Positions 1 through 8,228 of a DNA stretch of 64,000 bases are shown in pieces (the stretch's first letter is position 1; the number at the start of each line of letters is the position of its first letter). The notes under the pieces are model-generated. The model saw nothing but the letters and a program-made list of their open reading frames with translations, made no database searches and was not told the DNA's origin. Both the position numbers and the translations under genes were made by a program. The stretch lies in the NCBI GenBank assembly GCA_963749365.1, contig CAVVME010000004.1, forward strand, positions 558,001-622,000, written 5' to 3'. This stretch comes from WHSW01 sp963749365 (GTDB lineage: Bacteria > Actinomycetota > Thermoleophilia > Solirubrobacterales > 70-9).

Positions 1-1
1 C

Positions 2-427
2 GGCAAGGGCGAGGACGGGCCCCGGGGAGCGCCGCCCGGGGACCTCTACGTCGTCACCAGGGTGACTCCGTCGCCGATCTTTCGCCGTCGCGACGACGGC
101 AACCTCGAGGTGGCCCTGCCGATCACGGTCGCCGAGGCGATCGAGGGCGCGACCGTCGAGGTGCCGACCCTGCGCGGGACGAAGCGGATCCGGGTCCCGG
201 CCGGAACCCAGCACGGAACGGTCCAGAGGCTGCGCGGCGAGGGGCCGCCGAGGCCCGGCTCGGCACAGCGGGGCGACCTGCTCTACCGGATCGAGGTCGA
301 GATGCCGCGCGAGCTGACCAGCGAGCAGCGCCGGGCGCTGGCCGGCTTCGCCGAGACGATGAACGACCGCGATCCGCGGGAGAAGCTGCTGCGCGACGCG
401 TCCGCGGCCTCCGCGAGGGTGGCGTGA
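2..427 (+). CDS. dnaJ: DnaJ chaperone, C-terminal part (5' truncated by window)
   Basis: The reading frame is open from the window edge and gives about 141 residues. It reads GDLYVVTRV, then a beta-rich segment (LPITVAEAIEGATVEVPTLRG...RIRVPAGTQHG...RLRGEG) and RGDLLYRIEVEMPRELTSEQR. This is the C-terminal substrate-binding domain II and dimerisation end of a DnaJ/Hsp40 co-chaperone, which hands unfolded clients to DnaK in the cytoplasm. The J domain and any zinc finger lie outside the window. The stop overlaps the next start (GTGA) and the downstream genes are hspR and clpB, so this is the end of a classic actinobacterial heat-shock operon. Confidence 0.9.
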   Translation, partial: GKGEDGPRGAPPGDLYVVTRVTPSPIFRRRDDGNLEVALPITVAEAIEGATVEVPTLRGTKRIRVPAGTQHGTVQRLRGEGPPRPGSAQRGDLLYRIEVEMPRELTSEQRRALAGFAETMNDRDPREKLLRDASAASARVA

Positions 428-897
428 GCGCGATGGGCGAGCGGAGGCGAGACCGGGCGCGAGCCGGCCAGGACGGCGGGCTGGACCGCCGGCGCGCGGT
501 GTTCATGATCTCGGTCGCGGCCGAGCTCTCCGAGATGCATCCGCAGACGCTGAGGATGTACGAGGCGCGCGGTCTGATCACGCCCAAGCGCTCGCCGAAG
601 AACACCCGCCTGTACTCCTATGCCGACGTCGAGCGCCTGCGACGGATCCAGCGCATGACGGCCAAGGAGGGCCTCAACCTGGCCGGGGTCGAGACCGTGC
701 TCGGGCTCGAGCGTGAGCTCGAACGCACACGCTCCGAGCTCGCGCGGATGCGCGAGCGGGCCGCCGAGCTGGAGAGCCGGATGCAGGTCGAGCTCGACCG
801 GGTCCGCCGGTCGCTGCGAACCGAGATCGTCCCCTACGGCGCCTATGAGTCGGTCGAGATCCCGATCGAGCGGCGCCGGCGTCGCGCCGGGAGCTGA
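424..897 (+). CDS. hspR: HspR-type MerR-family heat-shock repressor
   Basis: A 157-residue protein if the GTG at 424 (overlapping the dnaJ stop) is used; an ATG at 433 is an alternative. Residues about 27-95 form a MerR winged-helix DNA-binding domain (ISVAAELSEMHPQTLRMYEARGLI, then RLYSYADVERL). A charged coiled-coil dimerisation helix follows (about 100-135). The HPQTLR...YE signature and its place between dnaJ and clpB are typical of HspR, which represses the dnaK and clpB operons at HAIR sites with DnaK as co-repressor. No HAIR operator was seen in the window; it probably lies upstream of the operon. The gene is followed by clpB after 8 bp, implying co-transcription and autoregulation. 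Confidence 0.9.
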   Translation: MSAMGERRRDRARAGQDGGLDRRRAVFMISVAAELSEMHPQTLRMYEARGLITPKRSPKNTRLYSYADVERLRRIQRMTAKEGLNLAGVETVLGLERELERTRSELARMRERAAELESRMQVELDRVRRSLRTEIVPYGAYESVEIPIERRRRRAGS

Positions 898-905
898 GAT
901 CCCGG

Positions 906-3503
906 ATGCAGGCCGACCGCTTCACCGTCAAGTCCCAGGAGGCTGTCGCCGCGGCGCAACGGCTCGCCGGCGAGAGCCGCAATCCCGAGGTCGGCCCGCC
1001 GCATCTGCTCGCCGCCCTGCTGACCCAGGAGGACGGGCTCGCCCCCGCGGTGCTGCGCAAGCTCTCCGCCGATGTCGAGGCGATCGTCGGGCGCAGCCGC
1101 GCCGCAATCGCCGCGCTGCCGAAGGTCGGTGGCGGCGAGGAACCCGAGGTCCGGCCGTCGCAGAGCTTCGTCCGCACGCTGCAGCGAGCCGAGAAGGAGA
1201 TGGCGTCGCTCGGCGACGAGTTCATCTCGGTCGAGCACCTGCTGCTCGCGCTCGCCGACGACGGCGCCGGGGTGTCGGACCTGCTCCCCGACCGGGAGTC
1301 GCTGCAGAAGGCGATCGCCGAGGTGCGCGGGCCGCACCGGGTCACCTCGCCGAACCCCGAGGAGACGATGCAGGCGCTGGAGAAGTTCGGCCGCGATCTG
1401 ACCGCCGACGCCCGCGCGGGCAGGCTCGATCCGGTGATCGGCCGCGACGAGGAGATCCGGCGGGTGATCCAGGTGCTCTCGCGGCGGACGAAGAACAACC
1501 CGGTGCTGATCGGCGAGCCCGGGGTCGGCAAGACTGCGATCGTCGAGGGCCTCGCGCAGCGGATCGTCGCCGGCGACGTGCCGGAGTCGCTTCGCGAGCG
1601 GCGCGTGATCGCGCTCGACGTCGGCGCCCTGGTCGCGGGCTCGAAGTACCGGGGCGAGTTCGAGGAACGGCTCAAGGCCGTGCTCAGCGAGGTGCAGGCG
1701 GCCGAGGGCCAGATCATCCTGTTCATCGACGAGCTGCACACGATCGTCGGCGCGGGCGCGAGCGAGGGCGCCATGGACGCCGCCAACCTGCTCAAGCCGA
1801 TGCTCGCGCGCGGCGAGCTGCGAGCGGTCGGCGCGACGACGCTGGAGGAGTACCGCAAGCAGATCGAGAAGGACGCAGCGCTCGAGCGCCGCTTCCAGCC
1901 GGTCCTCGTCGGCGAGCCCGACATCAACGACACGATCGCGATCCTGCGCGGGCTCAAGGAGCGCTACGAGGTCCACCACGGTGTGCGGATCTCCGACCCG
2001 GCGATCGTCGCCGCCGCCGCCCTCTCGGAGCGCTACATCGCCGATCGATTCCTGCCCGACAAGGCGATCGATCTGATCGACGAGGCCGCCTCGCGGCTGA
2101 AGATGGAGATCGAGTCCTCGCCGGTCGAGATCGACGAGGTCGATCGCCGGATCCAGCAGCTCGAGATCGAGAAGCAGGCGCTCTCGAAGGAGACCGACAA
2201 GGCCTCCGAGGCGCGCCGCGAGGCGATCGAGGCCGAGCTGGCGGAGCTGAACGAGAGCGCCGGCGAGATGAAGGCCCGCTGGCAGTCCGAGAAGGCGGCG
2301 ATCGACGAAATCAAGGCCGCCAAGGCGAGCCTCGAGGAGGCCCACCGCGAGGCCGAGCGGGCCGAGCGCGACCAGGACCTCGAGCGGGCGGCGGAGCTGC
2401 GTTACGGCGAGATCCCCGAGCTCGAGAAGGTGCTCGCCGAGCAGCAGGAGCGGCTCGCCGAGCTGCACGCCGAGGGCGGCTCGATGCTGACCGAGGAGGT
2501 GACTGAGGAGGACGTCGCGCAGGTGGTCGCACGCTGGACCGGGATCCCCGTCTCGCGGCTGATGGAGGGCGAGGTCGAGAAGCTGATCCAGATGGAGGAG
2601 CGGCTGCACGATCGGGTGATCGGCCAGGACGAAGCGGTCGAGGCGGTGGCCAACGCGCTGCGCCGCTCGCGCGCCGGGCTCGCCGACCCGCACCGGCCGA
2701 TCGGCACCTTCCTCTTCCTCGGCCCGACCGGGGTCGGCAAGACCGAGCTCGCGCGGGCGCTGGCGGAGTTCATGTTCGACTCCGAGCAGGCGATCGTCCG
2801 CATCGACATGTCGGAGTACATGGAGAAGCACTCGGTCTCGCGGCTGGTCGGCGCCCCGCCCGGATACGTCGGCTACGAGGAGGGCGGCCAGCTCACCGAG
2901 GCGGTCCGCCGCCGTCCCTACGCGGTGATCCTGCTCGACGAGATCGAGAAGGCGCACCCGGACGTGTTCAACGTCCTGCTCCAGATCATGGACGACGGTC
3001 GGCTCACCGACGGCCAGGGGCGGACGGTCGACTTCACCAACACGATCCTGATCATGACCTCGAACGTGGGCTCGGACCGGATCACCGGCCCGATGGTTGA
3101 CGAGGGGATCCGCGAGCAGATCGAGGAGGTCCTCGCGACCACGTTCAAGCCCGAGTTTCTGAACCGGATCGACGACGTGGTCATCTTCCACCGGCTCTCG
3201 CGCGAGGACATCAGCCGGATCGTCGAGCTCCAAGTCGCGTTGCTCGCCCAGCGGGTGAGCGAGCGCGGGATCGAGATCGAGCTCTCCGATGATGCCCGCA
3301 CCCTGCTCGGCAACCTCGGCTACGACCCGAGCTTCGGCGCCCGGCCGCTGAAGCGGGTGATCCAGCGCGAGCTGGTCGACAAGCTCGCCCTGAAACTGCT
3401 CGAGGGCGAGTTCGGCGAGGGCGACGTGGTCGCGGTCGATGCGGAGGCGGGCGAGCTGCGGTTCGCCAAGGCCCGGAGCGGCGCCGCCGTCGCCGCCGCA
3501 TAG
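906..3503 (+). CDS. clpB: ClpB disaggregase (AAA+ chaperone)
   Basis: An 865-residue protein, the full family length. The N-terminal Clp repeat domain is at about 1-150. AAA+ domain 1 has Walker A GEPGVGKT near residue 203 and Walker B LFIDELHT. The long coiled-coil middle domain (about 400-520, rich in Glu/Ala/Arg) separates ClpB from ClpA/ClpC and contacts DnaK. AAA+ domain 2 has Walker A GPTGVGKT near 605 and Walker B LLDEIEKA. It is a cytoplasmic hexamer that threads aggregated proteins and works with DnaK/DnaJ/GrpE. Placed 8 bp after hspR, so it is likely under HspR control. Confidence 0.97.
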   Translation: MQADRFTVKSQEAVAAAQRLAGESRNPEVGPPHLLAALLTQEDGLAPAVLRKLSADVEAIVGRSRAAIAALPKVGGGEEPEVRPSQSFVRTLQRAEKEMASLGDEFISVEHLLLALADDGAGVSDLLPDRESLQKAIAEVRGPHRVTSPNPEETMQALEKFGRDLTADARAGRLDPVIGRDEEIRRVIQVLSRRTKNNPVLIGEPGVGKTAIVEGLAQRIVAGDVPESLRERRVIALDVGALVAGSKYRGEFEERLKAVLSEVQAAEGQIILFIDELHTIVGAGASEGAMDAANLLKPMLARGELRAVGATTLEEYRKQIEKDAALERRFQPVLVGEPDINDTIAILRGLKERYEVHHGVRISDPAIVAAAALSERYIADRFLPDKAIDLIDEAASRLKMEIESSPVEIDEVDRRIQQLEIEKQALSKETDKASEARREAIEAELAELNESAGEMKARWQSEKAAIDEIKAAKASLEEAHREAERAERDQDLERAAELRYGEIPELEKVLAEQQERLAELHAEGGSMLTEEVTEEDVAQVVARWTGIPVSRLMEGEVEKLIQMEERLHDRVIGQDEAVEAVANALRRSRAGLADPHRPIGTFLFLGPTGVGKTELARALAEFMFDSEQAIVRIDMSEYMEKHSVSRLVGAPPGYVGYEEGGQLTEAVRRRPYAVILLDEIEKAHPDVFNVLLQIMDDGRLTDGQGRTVDFTNTILIMTSNVGSDRITGPMVDEGIREQIEEVLATTFKPEFLNRIDDVVIFHRLSREDISRIVELQVALLAQRVSERGIEIELSDDARTLLGNLGYDPSFGARPLKRVIQRELVDKLALKLLEGEFGEGDVVAVDAEAGELRFAKARSGAAVAAA

Positions 3504-3546
3504 CGCCCCCCAAGGGCCCGGAAACGCTCATCTAAGCTCGCGCGCG

Positions 3547-4671
3547 ATGCGGATCGGAATCTGCGCCTACTGGTTCAATCGCGGGCAGGGGATCGTGGCG
3601 CGCCAGCTTCGCTCGGCGCTCGACTCGCTCGGGCACGAGACCTTCGTCCTCGCGCGCCCGACCCGGGCCGCGAACATCAGGCCCTCGTTCGTCGACCGCT
3701 CGGGAGTCTGGAACCAGCCGCGGATCACCGAGGCATCGGCGTACCGGATCCCCGCCGCGGAGCTGGTCGGATGGGCGCGTGAGAACGCGCTCGAGCTCGT
3801 CTTCTTCGACCAGAACTACGGCTTCGAGGCGATCGAGGCGCTCCGTGACACCGGGGTCGCCACCGTCGGCAGGTTCGTCTGGGAGCAGTTCTCTCGTGAG
3901 CACGTCGAGCCGGCGCAGCGAGCGCTGGGGACGATCTACTCGCTGACCGGGTGCGAGCGCGAGCGCTACGCGACGCTCGGGATCGAGAGCCCACGCGTGC
4001 GCTGGGGGATCCATCCGGAGCTCTTGGCTTACGCCGAACCACTGCCCGGCACCTCCTCCGCTTCGCGTCCGGGGGTGCCGGGGTTTGGGGAGGGACGAGG
4101 GCCGGTGTGCTTCTTCTATCCGGCGGGCTTTCTCAGCCGCCGCAAGCCGCTGCCGCAGATCCTGAAGGCGTTTCGGCGGTTGCCCGGCGACGACGACCGG
4201 CTCGTCGTCAAGGGCCAGGTCGAACGGAAGTTGGAGCTGCTGGAGCGTGCCGCCGCGCGTGACCCACGGATCGAGGTGGTCCTCGCGGACCTGCCGATCG
4301 ACGAGCACCTGCGGCTGTTCGCGGCCGCCGACGTCTGCGTCGCGCCGAGCCGCTGGGAGGGATTGGGGCTGCACCTCTACGAAGCGCTGGCGCTCGGGCT
4401 GCCGGTGATCACCAACGACAACCCGCCGATGAACGAGGTAATCGACGACGGCCGCAACGGGATCCTGATCCGGGGCCGGCGCCGCGGCAAGGCCAGCTCG
4501 GGCATCCCCGCGTACCTGCCCCGGGTCCGCGAGCTCACCGCGGCGATGGAAGCGGCGCGCGACCCGGACCGGCTCGCGGAGCTCCGGCGCGGCGCGCTCG
4601 AGGCCCGCTCGGGCCTCGCATGGGAGCGGACCGTGGCCGACTACTCGGCGCTGATCGAGCAGGCGAGGTGA
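3547..4671 (+). CDS. Glycosyltransferase, GT4-like (paralogue 1 of 3)
   Basis: The chosen ATG gives a 374-residue protein starting MRIGICAYWFNRGQG; the long open frame upstream runs over the end of clpB and was rejected because two paralogues (16289, 17401) begin at the same point. The C-terminal half has the retaining GT-B signature: an E-x7-E motif in SRWEGLGLHLYEALALG, then PVITNDNPPMNEVI, which binds the sugar nucleotide. The N-terminal domain (LGHETFVLARP) is a less familiar GT-B domain. The acceptor is unknown; proximity to sulfotransferases suggests a sulfated glycan or glycolipid. A palindromic element (4045-4082) is embedded at the inter-domain linker and is read through in frame. 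Confidence 0.8.
   Translation: MRIGICAYWFNRGQGIVARQLRSALDSLGHETFVLARPTRAANIRPSFVDRSGVWNQPRITEASAYRIPAAELVGWARENALELVFFDQNYGFEAIEALRDTGVATVGRFVWEQFSREHVEPAQRALGTIYSLTGCERERYATLGIESPRVRWGIHPELLAYAEPLPGTSSASRPGVPGFGEGRGPVCFFYPAGFLSRRKPLPQILKAFRRLPGDDDRLVVKGQVERKLELLERAAARDPRIEVVLADLPIDEHLRLFAAADVCVAPSRWEGLGLHLYEALALGLPVITNDNPPMNEVIDDGRNGILIRGRRRGKASSGIPAYLPRVRELTAAMEAARDPDRLAELRRGALEARSGLAWERTVADYSALIEQAR
4045..4082 (+). repeat. Palindromic repeat element, copy in glycosyltransferase 1
   Basis: Arms CCCGGCACC (4045-4053) and GGTGCCGGG (4074-4082) pair perfectly around a loop containing CTCCGCTTCGCGTCC (4056-4070). The loop core is the reverse complement of GGACGCGAAGCGGAG found at 12535 and 48943 and also occurs in the other two glycosyltransferases. 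The element is translated as a Pro/Gly/Ser/Arg-rich linker. Confidence 0.7.
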
Positions 4672-4818
4672 GCGAGCTCTCGAGCGGATCTTCGACTACC
4701 GGCGCGAGGCGATCGGCCGGATTGTCACGGAATCCACGCGACCGGACTTGCGCCTCGCCGCTCGACGTGAAAGAAAGGGGGTTGCGACCTGGCCGCCGCC
4801 GAATCCCGAGGAGGAACG

Positions 4819-5100
4819 ATGCCGACCTACATCATGCTCACCCGACTGACCTCGGACGGAGTGAAGACGATCAAGGACAACCCCGGGCGGGTGCATGAGG
4901 TCACCCGAGAGGTCGAGCAGCTCGGGGTCAAGGTGCTCGATCAGTGGGCGACACTGGGCGAGTACGACTTCATCAGCGTCGTCGAGGCGCCCGACGAGAA
5001 GGCGATGGCCAAGCTCTCGATCGAGATGGGCTCGCGCGGCACTGTGATGAACGAGACCCTGACCGCGATCGACGTCAAGGAGTTCACCCAGGCACTATGA
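4819..5100 (+). CDS. GYD-domain small protein
   Basis: A 93-residue protein (MPTYIMLTRLTSDGVKTIKD...LGEYDFISVVEAPDEKAM) with a good Shine-Dalgarno (gaggagg) about 5 bp before the ATG. The ferredoxin-like GYD family is named after this glycine-tyrosine-aspartate region (GEYDF here); its molecular function is not known. The stop codon overlaps the purD start (ATGA), so it is translationally coupled to purine synthesis. A sensory or dimeric ligand-binding role is possible, since the fold resembles Lrp/AsnC ligand-binding domains, but that is inference. Confidence 0.8.
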   Translation: MPTYIMLTRLTSDGVKTIKDNPGRVHEVTREVEQLGVKVLDQWATLGEYDFISVVEAPDEKAMAKLSIEMGSRGTVMNETLTAIDVKEFTQAL

Positions 5101-6377
5101 GCCGGGTGCTGGTCGTCGGTGGGGGCGGGCGCGAGCACGCGATCGTGCGGGCGCTGGCGCGCTCGCCGAGCCGTCCGCAGCTGCTCTGCGCTCCGGGCAA
5201 CGCCGGGATCGCGCGGGACGCGGACTGCGTTGCGCTCGCCGGCGAGGGCACGGCCGGGGTCGTCGAGGCCGCGCGGGCGCATGCCTGCGACCTGGTCCTC
5301 ATCGGTCCCGAGGCGCCGCTGGTCGCGGGGGTCGTCGACGCGCTCGAGGCGAGCGGGATCCCGGCCTTCGGGCCCTCCGCGGACGCCGCGCGGCTCGAGG
5401 GCTCGAAGGTCCACGCGAAGGCGGTCATGGCCGAGGCGGGGGTGCCGACCGCCGCTCACTCCGTGCTTCGTAGCCGCACCGAGGCGCTCGATCAACTCGC
5501 CCGGACCTCCTATCCGGCGGTGCTCAAGGCCGACGGACTCGCCGCCGGCAAGGGAGTGATCATCTGCGCGAGCGAGGACGAGGCCAAGCAGGCGATCGAG
5601 ACCTTCTTCGTCGAGCGACGCTTCGGCAAGACCGAGGTGGTGCTCGAGGAGCACCTCGACGGCACCGAGCTCTCCCTGCTCGCGCTATGCGACGGCGAGA
5701 ACGTGCTCCCGCTCGCACCGGCGCAGGACTACAAGCGGATCTCCGACGGCGATCTCGGGCCGAACACGGGCGGCATGGGCAGCTATTCGCCGGTGGCGGG
5801 ATTCGACGCCGCGCGCGTCGACCGGCTCGCCGACATGGTCCACCGGCCGATCGTCGAGCTGATGGGCCGCCGCGGAACCCCGTTTGCGGGCGTGCTCTAC
5901 GCCGGCCTGATGCTGACCGAGGCGGGGCCGAAGGTGCTCGAGTACAACTGTCGCTTCGGCGATCCGGAGACCCAGGCCGTGCTCCCACGGCTCGAGTCCG
6001 ATCTGCTCGAGCTCTGCTTCGCGGCGCGCGAGCCCGGCGGGCTCTCCGGCGCACAGGCGCGGTTCTCGCCCGAATGGGCGGTGACCGTCGTCCTCGCCTC
6101 CGCCGGTTATCCCGAGAGCTCGTCGAAGGGCGATCTGATCACCGGGCTCGACGCGGTTCCGGCAGACGTCGAGGTCACGCACGCCGGCACCGCGCAGGCC
6201 GGCGGCGGCATCGTCACCGCCGGCGGGCGGGTGCTGAACGTGACCGGGCTCGGGCCGACGCCCGGGGAGGCCCGCGACCGCGCCTACGCCGCCGCCGAGC
6301 TGATCGAGTTCGACGGCATGCAGATGCGCACCGACATCGCCGAGCGGGCCGTCGCGGCCCTGGCGGCAGCGAACTGA
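5097..6377 (+). CDS. purD: Phosphoribosylamine-glycine ligase (GARS)
   Basis: A 426-residue protein starting MSRVLVVGGGGREHAI at an ATG that overlaps the previous stop. It catalyses step 2 of purine synthesis, joining glycine to phosphoribosylamine with ATP. An N-terminal Rossmann-like domain is followed by the ATP-grasp core (YPAVLKADGLAAGKGV, then LEEHLDGTELSLLALCDG). The NTGGMGSYSP and CRFGDPETQAVLPRL signatures mark the active site. Length is normal for monofunctional PurD. It is followed after 14 bp by purE. Confidence 0.97.
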   Translation: MSRVLVVGGGGREHAIVRALARSPSRPQLLCAPGNAGIARDADCVALAGEGTAGVVEAARAHACDLVLIGPEAPLVAGVVDALEASGIPAFGPSADAARLEGSKVHAKAVMAEAGVPTAAHSVLRSRTEALDQLARTSYPAVLKADGLAAGKGVIICASEDEAKQAIETFFVERRFGKTEVVLEEHLDGTELSLLALCDGENVLPLAPAQDYKRISDGDLGPNTGGMGSYSPVAGFDAARVDRLADMVHRPIVELMGRRGTPFAGVLYAGLMLTEAGPKVLEYNCRFGDPETQAVLPRLESDLLELCFAAREPGGLSGAQARFSPEWAVTVVLASAGYPESSSKGDLITGLDAVPADVEVTHAGTAQAGGGIVTAGGRVLNVTGLGPTPGEARDRAYAAAELIEFDGMQMRTDIAERAVAALAAAN

Positions 6378-6391
6378 ACCGAAGGAGGAGC

Positions 6392-6901
6392 GTGGAGATC
6401 CAGGAGCCAACGCCGAGCGCCGGGACCGAGGTCGATCCGCCGGCCGCCGCACCCCCGGAGTCGATGTCCGAGGTCGAGGCCACGTTCGAGGAGATCGAGG
6501 TCGACGCGCCTCGGGTCGGGATCATCCTCGGCTCGAAGAACGACAAGCCAAAGATGCAGCCGGCCGGCGAGGCCCTGCAGGAGGCGGGGATCAGCTACGA
6601 GGTGCGGGTGATGAGCGCGCACCGAGATCCCGAGAAGGTGCGCGAGTATTGCCACGCGGCACGGATGAGGGGGCTGAGGGTGCTGATCGCCGGCGCCGGG
6701 ATGTCCGCTGCCCTCCCCGGGGTCGCCGCGGCGCATACCGATCTGCCGGTGATCGGGGTCCCGATCCTCGGCAAGAGCCTCGGCGGCCTCGACGCGCTGC
6801 TCTCCGCCGTGCAGATGCCCCCGGGCGTACCGGTGGCCTGCGTGGCGATCGACGGCGCCAAGAACGCGGGCTTGCTCGCCGCGCGCATCATCACCGCGTG
6901 A
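6392..6901 (+). CDS. purE: N5-CAIR mutase, catalytic subunit (PurE class I)
   Basis: A 169-residue protein from a GTG placed just after the Shine-Dalgarno gaaggaggag. Residues 1-40 are a Pro/Glu-rich extension not typical of PurE; an internal ATG at 6464 would shorten it. The core has GIILGSKNDKPKM in place of the common GSxSD motif, then SAHRDPEKVREY, IAGAGMSAALPGVAAAHT and PILGKSLGGLDALLS(AVQMPPG). PurE rearranges N5-CAIR to CAIR. The usual partner PurK was not seen in the window. The stop overlaps the purB start (GTGA). Confidence 0.93.
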   Translation: MEIQEPTPSAGTEVDPPAAAPPESMSEVEATFEEIEVDAPRVGIILGSKNDKPKMQPAGEALQEAGISYEVRVMSAHRDPEKVREYCHAARMRGLRVLIAGAGMSAALPGVAAAHTDLPVIGVPILGKSLGGLDALLSAVQMPPGVPVACVAIDGAKNAGLLAARIITA

Positions 6902-8223
6902 TCGCTCGCTACACGAGAGCCGAGATCGGAGCGGTCTGGAGCGACGAGCGGCGGATGCAGGGCTGGCTCGAGGTCGAGCTTGCCGCCACCGACGCCTGGG
7001 CTGCCGAGGGCAGCGTGCCGGCGGCGGCGGCGGCGGCGGGTCGCGAGCACGCCGCGTTCACGGTCGAGGCGGTGCGCGAGCGCGAGCGGACCACCAACCA
7101 CGACGTCGCCGCCTTCGTCGATGTGGTCTCGGCCTCGCTCGGCGAGCACGGGCGCTGGGTCCATTACGGGCTCACCTCCTCGGACGTCCTCGACACCGCT
7201 CTGGCGCTGCAGCTCGTCGAGGCCGGAGCGATCCTGGTCGCCGGCGCGACCGCCTATCGTGACGCGCTGATCGCCAAGGCGCGCGAGCACGCGAGCACGC
7301 TCTGCGTCGGGCGCACCCACGGTGTCCACGCCGAGCCGACGACCTTCGGCCTGCGGCTGGCGGGCTTCGCCTTCGAGGCCGACCGCAACCTCGGCCGCCT
7401 GCGGCGGGCGTTCGAGCAGGCCGCGGTCGGCAAGCTCTCGGGCGCGGTCGGCACCTACGCCTCGATCCCCCCGGCGGTCGAGGCGAGCGTGATGGAGGCG
7501 CTCGGGCTACGCGCCGAGGACGCCTCGACCCAGGTCGTGCCCCGCGACCGACACGCGGAGCTGCTCGGCGCGGTGGCGCTCGCCGGAGCCGGGTTGGAGC
7601 GCCTTGCCCAGGAGGTCCGCAACCTGCAGCGGACCGAGGTGCGCGAGGTCGAGGAGCCGTTCGCGTCCGGATCGCAGAAGGGATCCTCGGCGATGCCCCA
7701 CAAGCGCAACCCGATCTCCGCCGAGCGGATCTGCGGGCTCGCCCGGGTCCTGCGCGGGTACTCGCAGGCGGGGCTCGAGAACGTCGCCCTCTGGCACGAG
7801 CGCGACATCTCTCACTCGGGAGCCGAGCGGGTGATCCTGCCCGACGCGACGATCCTGCTCGACTACATGCAGCACCTGGCGACGGGCCTGGTCGAGGGGA
7901 TGACCGTGCACCCCGATCGGATGCGCGCCAACCTCGAGCTCACCCACGGTGCCCTGTTCAGCCAGCGGGCGCTGACCGCGTTGATCGAGTCCGGGATGAC
8001 CCGCGACGAGGCCTACCGGCTGGTGCAGGAAGCGGCGCAGGAGGCCTGGGACGAGGGGACGCCGTTTCGCGATCTGCTCGGCGAGGCGATCGCCGCGCGC
8101 CGCGACAGCCCCGGACGCGGAGCGGAGGAGCTGGCGCCCGTTGACTTGGACGCGGTCCTCGACCCCGATGCCTACCTCGCGCACGTGCCCGAGGTGATCG
8201 CCCGCCTCGAGCGGCTCGGCTGA
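6898..8223 (+). CDS. purB: Adenylosuccinate lyase
   Basis: A 441-residue protein from a GTG overlapping the purE stop (MIARYTRAEIGAVWSDERRM). It belongs to the fumarase/aspartase superfamily; the signature loop is GSSAMPHKRNP with the catalytic serine, and TSSDVLDTA and GRTHGVHAEPTT are the other substrate-binding motifs. It releases fumarate from SAICAR and from adenylosuccinate, so it acts in both the common pathway and the AMP branch. The upstream genes purD and purE are co-directional and coupled. Confidence 0.97.
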   Translation: MIARYTRAEIGAVWSDERRMQGWLEVELAATDAWAAEGSVPAAAAAAGREHAAFTVEAVRERERTTNHDVAAFVDVVSASLGEHGRWVHYGLTSSDVLDTALALQLVEAGAILVAGATAYRDALIAKAREHASTLCVGRTHGVHAEPTTFGLRLAGFAFEADRNLGRLRRAFEQAAVGKLSGAVGTYASIPPAVEASVMEALGLRAEDASTQVVPRDRHAELLGAVALAGAGLERLAQEVRNLQRTEVREVEEPFASGSQKGSSAMPHKRNPISAERICGLARVLRGYSQAGLENVALWHERDISHSGAERVILPDATILLDYMQHLATGLVEGMTVHPDRMRANLELTHGALFSQRALTALIESGMTRDEAYRLVQEAAQEAWDEGTPFRDLLGEAIAARRDSPGRGAEELAPVDLDAVLDPDAYLAHVPEVIARLERLG

Positions 8224-8228
8224 GCCGA

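Noticed and set aside
843..3233. Long open frames antisense to clpB, and similar antisense frames over most large genes
   Set aside because: They are products of high GC and codon bias; their translations are Arg/Pro/Ser- or Asp/Leu-rich and match no family, and the sense strands carry clear conserved proteins.
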